A stretch of 64,000 bases of DNA from Gentiana macrophylla (GCA_026214975.1 CM047805.1:62922834-62986833); one strand, 5' to 3'. Shown: positions 50,000-62,134, counted from the first letter of the stretch. The notes: generated from the letters alone by a model not told the origin. Numbers and translations are program-made.

Positions 50000-50600
50000 G
50001 TTCTGTGAACTCGGCTTCTGGCGACTCTTTATGCAATGAAAAACAAGTGTATGTCTCTAATTTGATGTTTTATATATTGCCTATCAGGCTTCTGATGAAG
50101 TCGGATTTAATGAGCCTACCTAAGGGAACAACGTTGCCAACAATGGACCATAGACAAAATCGCACTGTGACCACCGCAGTGACAGAGACCCGTTGGCTCC
50201 TATGAGGATTAATTTTGTCCAAGTCAAGAATTTTTACATGGTGCATAACAAAAGGATTCGGTTCATGGGTTATCGAGCCGTTCCGGCATGTGAATTTTGT
50301 GGATGTCCGATCAGAGAAACGGTCCTCCGGAAGTCGGAGCTATGCTAAAAATGGTGGTGCTCGACAAACAAAGAACGCCGGTGGAGCCCAATGTCTCTCG
50401 ATTTAACACCTCTGTATAGTTTTTTCTTGCTTTGATTAGCAAAAGTTTGATTCTTTATGAAGCTTTGAAATGGGCTGGTGGGATTTGTCATTGAAATTGA
50501 AGGGATGGGTGTGTCTTCTTGGTAGGAATTTTGGAGCAAAAATGGCGGATTTGAATATGGAATTAAGGAAAAATGGAGTCCAAAATATTTGTATTGGTTG
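50000..50600 (+). other. Unrecognised, possibly captured sequence
   Basis: Higher GC than its neighbours, with short frames on both strands (50005-50205, 50215-50406, 50345-50539). No domain recognised. MULE elements often capture gene pieces, so that is one explanation. Confidence 0.3.
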
Positions 50601-50814
50601 TTAAGATCAAATTTGACACAGAAGATGAAATTGTGGAATTTTCACCAAAGAAGTGTTATTTTGAGTGCAATTAGTAGTTTTTATGTGATGTTTAGTGAAG
50701 AAATTATAGAATATTTGGATATTAGACAAGGAAAAGAGTTTGTTAATTGGAGTTTGTGTATAGTTTTTGTTAATAGTATTTATAGTACTCAAATAATGTT
50801 CATAGAAAATTGTC

Positions 50815-50981
50815 ACTACATCGCGGTGGTCAATGCATCAGGGGTGGTCACTGCATCGCGATGGTTATTGCATCGCGATGGTCAATGCATCAAGAGTGGT
50901 CATTGCATCGCAGTGGTCAATGTATCAGGGTTGGCCACTGCATCGCGGTGGTCACTGCATCGCGGTGGTCAATGCATCGCG
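50815..50981. repeat. GCATCGCGGTGGTCA minisatellite, block 1
   Basis: Ten units of 17-18 bp, GCATCGCGGTGGTCAAT type; the GCATC word recurs at 50835, 50853, 50870, 50887, 50905, 50940, 50957 and 50974. Units contain the palindrome CATCGCGATG. Confidence 0.93.
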
Positions 50982-52738
50982 TGTAGGATGTAATATCGCC
51001 GGATGTATATATCATAGATCCACCCGATTACGCCGTAGAAATTATGAGATCTAGATATAGTCAACCAAAATACATTAAATAATAGATTACCAAGAACAAA
51101 GGTCAATCCAAGATCCAAGCTAGATGAGAAGGCACAGTCTTCCAACGTGTGTCTCCAAGAAACACAGGTGGATGGTGTTTCATGCCGCCGGACATCCTCG
51201 ATATGCTACCTTAGAAAACCCGAAAGTTTTCTAAAACTCAAACCCAAAGTACAATGGCCGAAAAATCAAAGCCACGTACTTACAATAATTTGAAAATTTT
51301 GTCATGTGATTTGGCTTGGGAGAACTCTCTTTATATAGGAGAGAAATTCTAGTCTCCAAGGTATTAATTAATTAATACAAAATCAATCAAATTAATCCTT
51401 TTCCTTAAAAAGATAAATCTAGAATATTCCTAAATTAATTAGGATATACAAAAGATTTTCTTTTCCTTAAATTATTTAACAAATAAATAATTTAATCACA
51501 TGTCTTATAATTTATCAAGAAAACTAATTTCCCAACAAATAACCACATAATAATTTCGGCCACCCTAATAAAATATTAGGACACACGAAATTTTTATCAC
51601 TTTGGGCCGAGTCCACAAAAAAATTTCTTTTCCATGTATTTAATTATCTAGTCCAACTAAATAATTAATCCACATATTGATTAAATAGTCCAATCCAACT
51701 ATTTAATTATAATTGAGGTGAAACGACGAGAAAACGTATATGCTATATTAGGAGCCACGTCGGGGACCATGGACCCATATTCAGTAGCTACAATAAATTG
51801 AATAAAATTATTTGTCTGACCGAACAATAATATTCAATCTATTAATTCCGGGATTACACCACCATAAACCCGAAACTGAACTCTGCCGAATATAGATATA
51901 AACTTACACTCAACTATGAGTTATAAGGTGTCCACTGATATAATCATTACATATGGATAAATCCTCCATAGACTGTTCATTTCGATTCGGGATATCTCCG
52001 TAGACCCTTCTCGAAACATCTTATCCTTATTTACCATTAACCCTCTAGTGATCAATTAGTTCATAACTAATATAATATGAATTGGGCCCATTGATTAGTT
52101 TTTAGGGTTAACAAATAAGGGAACAGTCTGTCTACTTCCCGAGGGAATGAATGGATTCCATATCTGTGATAGCACAGACTACTCACTCATCCTATAATAG
52201 AGCCAACGAGAAGTTATGGACCACATACTATGAAGTGATCCTTACTAACACATCAAACCCTACCCTAGTCTAAGCAGTCGTCTGTGATCACCTCAAGATT
52301 GAGATTAATCCATATATGATCATCTTGTGATTCGATAAGACTTCTCGATCACGTAATTATATCGAGAACTCAAATCAAATCGGTCCATTACATATGATTA
52401 TCACCATATATAAATGCCCCATTAGGTACCACATTACCGATAAGTCCGGATAAGATCTGTCACACCTAAAGTGTTCAGGCGCATTATTAGCAAATTAATC
52501 TAGAGACCCGCACTCATTAATAAATGCTACGGACTAAGTTAATTTTAAGTATATTTCACAAACTCAATCCTCGTGTGTATAGCCATACACTGAGTTATGT
52601 GATTACATAATCAATATACTTAGGGTTTCATGTAGTGTATTAATATAGGCATTAAATGCGTATAAATAAGATGAAATAAATTCTGTCATTTATTTAAATA
52701 AAACAATTACAATTGTCTTTCGGGCATAAAACCTAACA
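50982..52738 (-). mobile_element. Solo LTR, 1757 bp (TSD TCGCG)
   Basis: Begins TGTAGGATGT and ends AAAACCTAACA on the plus strand; TCGCG flanks both sides (50977-50981, 52739-52743). No coding region, PBS or PPT inside. Orientation taken from the TGTTAGGTTTTATGCCC start on the minus strand. It interrupts the minisatellite, so the array existed before insertion. Confidence 0.9.
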
Positions 52739-52743
52739 TCGCG

Positions 52744-52850
52744 GTGGTCACTGCATCGCGGTGGTCATTGCATCGCAGTGTAACTTCATCGCGGTGTCTC
52801 TGCATCACGGTGTCTCTGCATCATGGTGTCACTGCATTGTGTCGATTTTT
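52744..52850. repeat. GCATCGCGGTGGTCA minisatellite, block 1 continued
   Basis: Resumes after the solo LTR and decays rightward into GTGTCTCTGCATCA and GTGTCACTGCATTG. Confidence 0.9.
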
Positions 52851-52879
52851 ATGAAGACAATTTTAATTTTCAGCAATTA

Positions 52880-54030
52880 TGTCAAAAAATATCAAATGAG
52901 ATATCATAATAAAGAGGATGAAAAATATAAAATATGGTGAAAGAATTACGATGATTGGATTTTTATATCAAAGATATAACCGTTGGAAATATGGAGTAAA
53001 AGAGAGAAAATAAATGTTAAAAAACGGAGTTTGATTTGGAAGAAATTTGGTGCAGTGACATGAATTTGATGGTGGGTTTGAGTATGATTTGGAATAAAAT
53101 GTTGGTGTCATTAGGTGTCATTGCATATGACGTCACTTCATAAAATATTTTTGTCATTGGATGTCACTTCATAAATGTTTGTGTCACTGCATAAGGTGTC
53201 ACTTCATAAAATAAGATATCAGAATAAAAATGACGAAAACATATGAATTGAGGTGAAAGAATTATGTTCATCATAGTTTTATGTCAAAAGATATTGCTGT
53301 TTGAAGTCTATTTTATAAAAAAGAAATCGATTTTCTGAAATTAAGTAGGAAAGATATCAAATGTCATCGCAGTTTCGCTTCATCAAATGTTACTGCATCC
53401 CGATGGTCACTGCATCCTGATGGTTTGCATCGCAGCGGTCGTTGCATCGCGGTGGTCACTTTATCACGTTGGTCACTGCATCGGGGAGGTCACTGCATCG
53501 GGGAGGTTACTGCATTGCCGTGGTGAATGCATCGCGATGGTCACTACATCGGGGTGGTCAATGCATCGTGGTGGTCAATGCATCGCGGTGGTTAATGCAT
53601 CGCGGTGGTCAATGAATCGTGGTGGTCAATGAATCGTGATGGCCACTGCATTGCGGTGTCACTGCAACATGGTGGTCACTACATCAGGGTGGTCAATGCA
53701 TCGGGGGTGGTCACTGCATCGCGGTGTCACTTTATAGTGGTGTCTATGCATCGTGGTGTCTCTGCATAACGGTGTCACTTAAGTGTCATTGCATTCTCAA
53801 TTCAATTGTCAACGTGTCTTCATTAATGTTCGACACTGCATGTTTAGATCTTAAGTGCCAGTGCATTTTATGCGTGTCCCTGTTACGAACCATTGAGGAA
53901 TAATCCGAATTTGAGAAATTACATCGAGAAGTATCAAATGATATGTCAGAAAAAAAAGAGGATGAAAAAAAATAAATTTGGGTGAAAAAATTATGATGAT
54001 TGGAGGTGTAGATTAAAAGATGTGTATGCT
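52880..54030. repeat. Three copies of a ~110-bp motif between the minisatellite blocks
   Basis: Copies near 52880-52990, 53195-53300 and 53925-54030 share ATATCA.AA.GA.GATGAAAA, GGTGAAAGAATTA.GATGATT and ATCAAAGAT in order. Each follows a decayed GTGTCACTGCAT zone. Confidence 0.65.
53387..53775. repeat. GCATCGCGGTGGTCA minisatellite, block 2
   Basis: About 20 units of 17-18 bp with variants GCATCGGGGAGGTCACT and GCATTGCGGTGTCACT; cleanest around 53560-53600 and degenerate at both edges. Confidence 0.93.
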
Positions 54031-54325
54031 CGAAAAATCGAATAGATGAGAAATAATAATCGTTTTTTTCCTTTTCATTTTTTTTTCAGATGAAGGTTTT
54101 TTTTTCCGGTGATAGCAATAGACGTTATCCTGTTGATGTTGTGTGTTTCTTTTCCCTTCCATTTTAGCGTGACTTGAAACGCGCTTCTTTTATTTATATT
54201 TAAAATTTTTGAATCTTAAATAAAAGGGATGATTGTCCGTCTATTAATTTTTTGTCATTATAACAAATGAAAAGTTAAAGTTGTCTTATTTGCCTAATTA
54301 AGTTGATTTATTGTCCTTTTGGACC

Positions 54326-55010
54326 CTTGCCCCTTATATATATATATGTGTGTGTGTGTGTAGTGTAGTATATGTATCTTATATTATATTTTTGAGTAAA
54401 AAACTGTCAATTAGCCCGAATAGGCTAATGGACCCGACCCACACCCGGTTCTTTACACGTGTGAATCCAAAAAACAAAAAAAGAACAAAATAACCCCCCG
54501 ATTTTAGCAACAAAAAACCATAATAAACGTGTTTATCCGGAATAAAATTTAAAAAAAATCAGTAAAACCACCAGATAACCACCACGATTTTAGCAACTCC
54601 CCTATCTCCCACGATATTAGCAACTGCACACACACAAAATGCTGGCACCACTACATCACAGTTAGCTGCTACACACTCCCACTACAATCACAAACAACTT
54701 GGCAGAATTTATACTACCATTACATTCCCATTAACAATTACATAATCACTTGCTATAAAGAAAACTATGGTTTTAACACTCCAAAACAGGTTCATGTATG
54801 CAGTTCATCTTCCATTCACCGTTGGTTTTCACTTTCTTCATTTCCCGACAGTAAGCAAAAGTGAACAACATCACATTACTTATTTCAATAACAGTGAACG
54901 GCAACTCATTTAAGGTACATTTAAAACAACAGTCATTACCAAGAGGCGTTTCAGGCTACTATATCCATGCGAATATGCACGGCCTCTATCTTCACTTTTG
55001 TCTTCGGTAA
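54326..55010. other. Unassigned region
   Basis: Contains a short TA/TG microsatellite (54338-54361) and ACGATTTTAGCAACT words. No gene recognised. Confidence 0.35.
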
Positions 55011-55679
55011 ACTTGCCCTCGCTTTTCATATCTCACGATTTCTTTCGCTGCTGTTGTATATTTCCAGGTAACTTTAGTCCCACTCCTGCAATTTTTTTTA
55101 ATAACATCACAGCACTACATTAAGTAAGCATTGTGTTTCAAAATCAGTATTTGCAACTCTATGCTAGATCTATTGACAACTTGGTGTTTTTTTAAGCCCA
55201 AAAAACTAAGGAACCATCAACAAACACACGTAAACTTACCCTCAGCTTTCATATCTGCACGATTTGTCTTTCTTCTTTGATATTTCCAGGTAACTTTGGT
55301 CCCACTCCTGCAATTTTTTTTCCATAACATCACAGCACTACATTAAGTAAGCATTGTGTTTCAAATCCGCATTTGCAACTCTGTGCTGGATCTACAGACC
55401 ACTTGGTGTTTTTTTGAAGCCCAGAAAACTAAGGAACCATCAACAAACACACGTAAACTTACCCTCAGCTTTCATATTTGTTGATTTACTGCTGTTGCTG
55501 CTGCTGTATATTTCCAGGTAACTTCGGTCCCACTTTTTTTTTTTCATAACATCACAGCACTACATTAAGTAAGCATTGTGTTTCAAAATCAGCATTTGCA
55601 ACTCTGTGCTGGATCTACAGACCACTTGATGTTTTTCTAAGCCTAGAAAACTAAGGAACCATCAACAAACACACGTAAA
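55011..55679. repeat. 223-bp tandem repeat, three copies
   Basis: The phrase CTTACCCTCAGCTTTCATAT begins near 55011, 55234 and 55457, with a partial fourth at 55679: periods 223, 223 and 222. Units share TATTTCCAGGTAACTT, ATAACATCACAGCACTACAT and AACAAACACACGTAAACTTA. Confidence 0.93.
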
Positions 55680-58149
55680 CTTACCCTCGGCTTACATTAT
55701 AATGAATTACCTTACTCTCTAATGAATTACCAACAACATTTTTCTTTCTTCATACTTTTTTCTTTCTTCATCATATTCACTTACTTTATAATTCAAGATT
55801 ACCCTGGATTCAATACCCTCAATTCTTCAAACCGACACTGAAAACTTAGTTTATAGGTTTTAGGCCATCATTGGGTTAATACCCTCAGCTTTCATTATAA
55901 CTCATTCCCTTAAACAATCACTCATTATAACCCATTCAACAACATGTTCATTCCCTTAAACAGTCACTATTACTGTCAGACACTGTACAACCTAATTATG
56001 AAAAATAATGAATTAACTTACTTTCTAATGCATTACCAACAACATTATTCTTTCTTCATCTTATTCACTTACATTATAATTCAACATTACCTGAATACAA
56101 ACTGTCACTGAAAACTTAGTTTTATGTTTTAGGGCATCATTGGGTTAACACCCTCATCTTTGATTATAACTCATTACCAACAACATATTCATTCCCTTAA
56201 ACAGTCACTATTATTGTCAAACACTAATTTTTTTATTTCACTAACTTATGTCCTAATGGCACATTGTACGACCAAATTCAGAAGCTATTATTATGCCAAT
56301 TGTTTTGAAATTAGTTTTAGGCCATCATTGGATTAATACCCTCAGCTTTGACTCGACCTTTCACTTCCTAGGGTATATGAACCTCAGTCAGATTAACCTA
56401 ACCCTTCACCAAGAAGGGTCATTCCATATACCTGAGCAAACCGGGTAGAAATTCACCGGTTTGTGAATACTGACCCACTGAAAGAGCATCACCGTTGTGA
56501 AACGGCATCACATCAATCTTCAGTGCATCACGATTGAATTTGGTGTACAGTTCAGTCTTAACTTTCCGAAGCCCTCATACCCTAAATCAAACACAAATTA
56601 ATTAACACAAATCGAGCTCAGATAGAGACCATTCAACAAATATGCCAGATACATCGGACATAAAAGAGAGAAAGGGTCAACCTTTAACCTAGAGAGAGAT
56701 CATGCAGTGACACACAAATCAAACCGAGAAGGAGACAAACGAGTTCAGAGATTTTACCAGAAATAACAAGGCTAGATGTTACCTTTTTCAAACTCGGATT
56801 TGTATTTGGCTGTAAAAGGGCATCATTGACCTCGGGATAGCCTTCACTGGTCTCAACAATCATTTTTCAACATCAAGGGTGATGCTTTTCGTCATATCCT
56901 CTACCTTCTAAGCACCAGCCGAGTCAAAAAGTAGCAATAGCTTTGTCGAACAAAGCCACTGAGCACCAGACACCATAGTTTCAGAAATTCAGAGAGAAAG
57001 AGCTCAGCTTTCTTCAATTCAAATAAGAATAAGGTTCATCTGAGAAAAGGGTTCTCAGAGAGTTACTCAAAGAAGAAGAAGGGAACCGTTTAAAGTTCAA
57101 AGGAAAATGAAAGAGACGCTTGTGTAGCAGGAGCAATTAAATGAAATTGGAGAGGGGGTTCATCGGATATGAGAAGAAAGGCTTTTGAGGTCTGAACAAT
57201 TAATGTTCTATTGAAGCAAGGGAAGTGATAAAGTCATAAAGACATTAGGGAGGTTTCAAGGGAAGTGAGGTAGGAGAAAAATCTAGAAAGCTAGGGTAAA
57301 GGGGCGGCAACGTTATTGGATGTAAGGTAGGTTTTTTTGGTAAAAGAATATAAGGGGATAATAAGATTTGATTATTGGGCTGATGGACTTCAACAAAAGA
57401 AAAAGGTCTTGGGTTATTTATGGAAGAAAAGGGGCAGGCCGAAAGAAGGCTAGCATGCCTTATAAAATTTTATAAAATGTATATGTATTTAAGGTAGAAT
57501 ATAGATAATGAATAAGATAATGCTATAGAGAATAAATGATAAATAAGAATATGTGACACTTCAGATAAAATAATTTTCAAACATGTCACAAAAACATATA
57601 ACACAAAAAATAATTGTAGAGCAAGTAGTTAATAAATCCCAAAATAAAATATTTTGAAATTCATCAACACAAAATACTCAACAATAGCATCAAAACGGCT
57701 AGAAGATGAAAAGGAGAGATTGATTTTGCTTGACTTTGAACGGATTTACAGAGAATAACAATGGAAATCAGACGAAGAGTTGAGAGGATTTTAGGGTTAG
57801 GACATTTTCACCAAAAACGGCAGCAAAGTGATAAGGGCCACGGATCGTAGGGTTTGCTGGAATATAAGGATTTTTTTTTTATTATAAAAAAATATGGGCA
57901 CGCAGAAAATACACGATAAAAGGGCCGAAAAGTCTTTTGATACAATGGACCAAAAACAAACGAGCTGGACCAGAGTAAAATAGCATGTTGTGTACATTGG
58001 ACCAGCAAAAACAAAATCCATTAAATTGATCCATCGGCCGATTAATTATAAAATTAATTATATATATATATATATACACAACTTAATAACAATTTATTCA
58101 ATACTAATTACAAATAAATAAGTTTAACCCCCCCACCCCCAACGAAAAA
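55680..58149. other. Unassigned region
   Basis: About 2.5 kb with related phrases (CATCATTGGGTTAATACCCTCA, ACTCATTACCAACAACAT) recurring at 55860-56360. It looks like decayed transposon sequence. The nested minus-strand frames at 57797-58079 lack recognisable features. No gene supported. Confidence 0.35.
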
Positions 58150-58150
58150 T

Positions 58151-58720
58151 TCTACTAATTACAAATATACCCCCAAACATTTACTGACATTCCAGTTTGC
58201 CTATGTTTTGAAAGTAAATTGGTTTGATGCATGCACTCAGGCTTTTAAACGTAAACGTGAACAAAACATCACCTCATTTAAGATGTTTAATCTCCTTTAT
58301 ATATAGATTTTTGATTTTTTTTTTCTCATTTTTCTTTCACATGCTCACATATTTTCTTTTACTTTTTTTATTCCAGGTGTTAAGTAAACTTTATTGGGAT
58401 GGTTGTTGTGCAATTTCACGTTCGCTTTTCATGAACCCACGCTACTTTTCATTCTCATTAATATGACAGATGTAAATATTTTATTCATACCATCTTTTTT
58501 TTTGGTTATTTTTGTTTCACTTACACAGCTCTTCAATTAATACAATATCTACAAATTTCTACATACACATATATCATTGTAAATATTTCATTCATGCCAT
58601 TTTTTTATATTTTGGTTTCACTAATAGCTCTTAAATTACTACAGTATCTGCAAATTTCAACATACACATATCGACTTTTTAAATATAACGTTCTCCGTGC
58701 ATCGCACGGGTTTCCTACTA

Positions 58721-58721
<1 letters not shown>
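58151..58721 (+). mobile_element. Probable Helitron-type 3' end (short non-autonomous element)
   Basis: The hairpin CCGTGC-ATC-GCACGG (58695-58709) lies 8 bases before CTAG (58718-58721), followed by T, the canonical Helitron 3' terminus. A possible 5' end is TCTACTAATTACAAATATAC (58151), but the base before it is T rather than the expected A, so the left limit is tentative. Confidence 0.55.
58471..58670. repeat. ~106-bp tandem duplication
   Basis: GTAAATATTTTATTCATACC..CAAATTTCTACATACACATA is followed by a second, similar copy GTAAATATTTCATTCATGCC..CAAATTTCAACATACACATA. Confidence 0.85.

Positions 58722-58724
<3 letters not shown>

Positions 58725-58757
<33 letters not shown>
58725..58757. 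repeat. (TA)n microsatellite
   Basis: AT/TA dinucleotides directly after the Helitron-type end. Confidence 0.93.
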
Positions 58758-58759
<2 letters not shown>

Positions 58760-59002
58760 ATATACACATGTGTAAATTGATTTATGATAATATAATAAAG
58801 ATATATTCAATATTGGATATTGACAATATATATATCTTGAAAATATTTAATATAAGATATTAGAAATTAATGAGATAAATCAAGAAAATATATTTTCCTT
58901 ATTTTATTAGGAATTGGTTTTCTTTCTCCTATATCCAATATGAAGCTTTTCCCAATCAGATTGGGAATGAGCTATGGCGTCCTATCTCCCAATAAAAGGT
59001 TG

Positions 59003-60790
59003 TGTTGGTCCATTGGAAATGCTAACACAAGTTTAAAGGGGGGAGGTGAATAAACTTGTCACCAAAAACTAGATTTATAACGATTAAGGTTCAGTTTTAA
59101 CTTGTGTGGAGTTGAGCTAACTAAACTGAGTCTAATTCAGACTGACTTATAACAAAGCTGAGTCAACCGGCAGCGGATTTAAGTTTTAGCCTTTAACTGG
59201 ATCTTGTTGATTCTATAAGAAAAAGCTAAGTATGCAAAATCGACTCGGTGAATGTCAGTTTGTGAACTGTGAGTAAGTATAACAATCGATTCATGATGTT
59301 GTATAAAAATAATAAATACTGTATAAGTAAATGACTGAATGTAAATGCGTAAAGTAAGTAGAGCAAGAATTATAGTGGTTCCAGGTGGTGTAATCCTGTT
59401 TGTCCACTCTTCTCCTGTGATGTAGGAGGAAAATGCCACTAGAACTTTCCGAGGTAAGCTGTTACAAAAAGTCCTAAACGATAATCATTGACTAATCCCT
59501 AGTGTCACTATCTAAACAATCAAAGAACAGGTCGGATTGCTGCTCTCCAATTGCTTGAACCATTGGTCCTTAGAGGGTTGTATTGCCTCTTCACCAGCTA
59601 CCACCCCAACCATAGTCTACCCAACTGCAAATGACAACTGTCCTTGGCAAATCATTGACTAGATTGCTTCACAGTCTAAACCTTTGATTAAGAATCAAAG
59701 TTGGGATGAGAATCAATAAATTGATTCTTGCTTGTGGTTTTTCAAAGTGTCGAATTCTGGATTTGATCGAAATAGCTTGAACACTTGAAGAAATCTGGAT
59801 ATGATCTTGTTGAGCACAGATATTGATAGCAATTCGGATGAACTAGAATTGTGCATAAAACGCTTGTAATTTTGTTGATTCGGTGTTTGATTCTTGATGC
59901 CAAGTCCTCTATTTATAGTGTGAGATCCAACGTTCATTTTGCTTGAATTTGAATTGTATCAACGTCTATATTTTCAGATGCCAGGTGTCAGAGACCGTTC
60001 TGACATGTCAGTCCTTCATCCAATAAAAATCCTTGATTTATAACGTTCGAATGTACTTTTAGTTTCTTGGATGGCTGACTATAAAACTGAGTGCCCTGTT
60101 CAGTTTTATACTGAGTGTGTCAGTTTTCAGTTTGTTAACTGACTTAGAGCATTTAACTGAGTTTTTACTCTTCTTCAAAGCTTAGTACTCTATTTATCTG
60201 ATTTTATATGATCGAATCGATTAAAGATTCCTTAAACAAATCATCTAAGATATCATTGTCCTTATGATTCTTAGGTCTTCTTCAAGATCCATAAAGTCAG
60301 TTTAGGCCATCACAGACTTACCTAAATTCTAACTTTACAGTCTCGGCTTAAGTCTTCATAATTGAGTCTGAACCCTCTGTTCTTCAATCTTCTACAACTG
60401 AGTCTATGTCCCTCAGTTCTTCATATACTGAGTTTGTTCCCTCAGTTCTTCATTTAGATAAGTCAACCGAGTCTGTGTCCCTCAGCAAACTTACCTTCTT
60501 TAGTTCTGAGTACGACTTCAGTTTTAGGTGTACATCTTCAGTTTTATGTTATGTTCCAGTTTTCTAGATGATTTCCAGTTTTCAGTTTTATGGCACTTCT
60601 ATCTATTACAGTGCTTGTCTGATATAACCTATATAATTATCAGACTCTAGTAAAACCTATAAATTCAGTTCTAGACATCTTTTAGCTTTTCACTATAACA
60701 GCTAGTTTCAGCACTTCGTCAATGGGGTGTAAACAAATAAGTAACTAAATAAGATGAATCATCATCAAAACTAAAATTTTATTTCCAACA
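59003..60790. mobile_element. Solo LTR, 1788 bp (TSD GGTTG)
   Basis: TGTTGG..CCAACA ends, flanked by GGTTG at 58998-59002 and 60791-60795. Contains GGGGGGAGGTGAATAAACTTG near the left end and many CTGAGT/TTCAGTTTT words. No gag or pol reading. Confidence 0.88.
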
Positions 60791-60795
60791 GGTTG

Positions 60796-61852
60796 TACCA
60801 ACTTTTTTACATCACAATATTCTTGCAATATTTTAGTGAGAAAAAGAGGGCTTCTTGAGAGAGAGTTTTGGGAGAAAGAAAAAGGCGGCATAGAACCTGA
60901 TTTTTTCCGGTAGCAAAAATCCTATGGGAGGATTCCGGCGGTTGTTCATGTGAATCAACGGTAGAGGCCGAACACTTGGGCAGCTACGTGCAGAAACTAC
61001 AACTGTAGACAAAACGACGATCTATTTTAGATCATCTAAGGTATTTCCTTCATCTAATACTTCTATGTTTATTGTTTAAACGATGTCGATCTTGGTTAAA
61101 AGGAAATCAAACTTTTAAATTTCGCTGCGTTCCCGCGTAGATTTCCTATCAAATTTATGGATTGAATCTTAATCCTGGTATGATTACAGACTCATGCCTT
61201 TTTAGGTACGGCGTTTGATTTGGCAGTATGGTAGGCTAATTAGTGCCTTCCTTAATACCGACCATTTTTGCATCACTCAGGGATCGGTATCCTGGAATAT
61301 AATTCAAAAAGGAGTCCACTTCTTCCTCGAAAGAGAAAGTAGATAGAAGATTCCTTTGATAATTAATCCTGGTATTGATCTATTATGCGCACCTATGATA
61401 TGATTAAAGGAAATCGTTCATTAAGGGCTAATGGTAGTTTGAGGATAAGAAGTTACGGAGATGTTTTACGGACAATACCTTGCTCCGTATACGAACTATC
61501 TATGGATGGTTATCCATATGTATTGGTAATATCATTGGGCTCTCGGTAACTACTATGAGTAAGTGGATTAAAATGTTATATATTCTGAAAGAATGTTGTC
61601 TCGGCTCTATGATGATACGATGCCAAGATTAATGAATCGGGTGATTCGAATGGAGAGTATGACATGACCCTATGTAATAGTATTTATAGGCTTAGTATTA
61701 GGGTTTATTTATTTATTTATTTGTTTGCTGAAAATAACCAATAAAAAATTAAAAGTCATTAATTACGAAACTGACGTTTTACAACAACCCTCAACTTGAA
61801 TTCATTCAGATTAGAGTGACGAAATCACTTGTAACTTGACCCAATATTCTTT
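60796..61852. other. Unassigned region, LTR-like
   Basis: The sequence around the solo LTR (58758-59002 and 60796-61720) looks like another repeat. It has purine-rich GAGAGAGAGTTTTGGG and CGCTGCGTTCCCGCGTAGATT phrases of the kind seen in plant LTR ends. No boundaries or genes established. Confidence 0.3.
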
Positions 61853-62134
61853 GTGAAATACGAAATTTTTTACCGTATCTCGACTACAATTAACTTGATA
61901 CACTACCGATTAGATTGGACTTTTAGAGAAGACGATCATCTCACAAAGAAGCAAGACTTTCCGAACGGCCCTCATATAAGAACCCACCTGATAATGGCGA
62001 AAATATCACCAACAAGTTTGAGAGGATTTAACGATGGATATCTGGATAAAATGAGTGATTTCTTCGGTGATTACGCGGCGGCGCTGAGGAACAAGATGAA
62101 GAAAATTTTATGTTTTGGGGGGATTATTAGTTGA
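61853..62134 (+). CDS. Unidentified small open frame
   Basis: 93 codons; the middle and end (RLDWTFREDDHLTKKQDF.. LRGFNDGYLDKMSDFFGDYA) have a protein-like mix of residues. I recognise no family. The first 20 codons look like run-in sequence; MAKISPTSLRGFND could be an internal start. It lies directly before tandem arrays, so it may equally be chance or a repeat-associated frame. Confidence 0.25.
   Translation: MKYEIFYRISTTINLIHYRLDWTFREDDHLTKKQDFPNGPHIRTHLIMAKISPTSLRGFNDGYLDKMSDFFGDYAAALRNKMKKILCFGGIIS

Larger units (their letters stand above)
49831..54325. mobile_element. MULE-like non-autonomous element carrying minisatellites
   Basis: About 95 bp at the left (AAGGACCATTTTT..AATTAGGCA..TAAGACA..GTTATAAGGACAAAA..TTACCC) align with the reverse complement of 54240-54325 (AAGGACAATAAA..AATTAGGCA..TAAGACA..GTTATAATGACAAAA..CATCCC). 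Long imperfect inverted ends suggest a Mutator-like element. The inside holds unrecognised sequence (50000-50600), GCATCGCG-type arrays, repeated 110-bp motifs and an inserted solo LTR. Without that LTR it is about 2.7 kb. Outer limits and target duplication uncertain. Confidence 0.55.

Noticed and set aside
50589..51054. Open frames with repeated HRGGQCIAVVNASRW-like residues as a repeat protein gene
   Set aside because: The periodic residues arise from the 17-18 bp minisatellite in any frame; unit length changes between 17 and 18 break phase, and there is no start context or flanking domain.
49831..54325. Exact 9-bp target duplication for the MULE-like element
   Set aside because: I could not fix the outer ends; candidate flanks do not match convincingly.
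57797..58079. Three overlapping minus-strand open frames as a gene
   Set aside because: They are short and rich in Phe/Tyr/Ile from AT-rich sequence, with no domain, and overlap one another in different frames.
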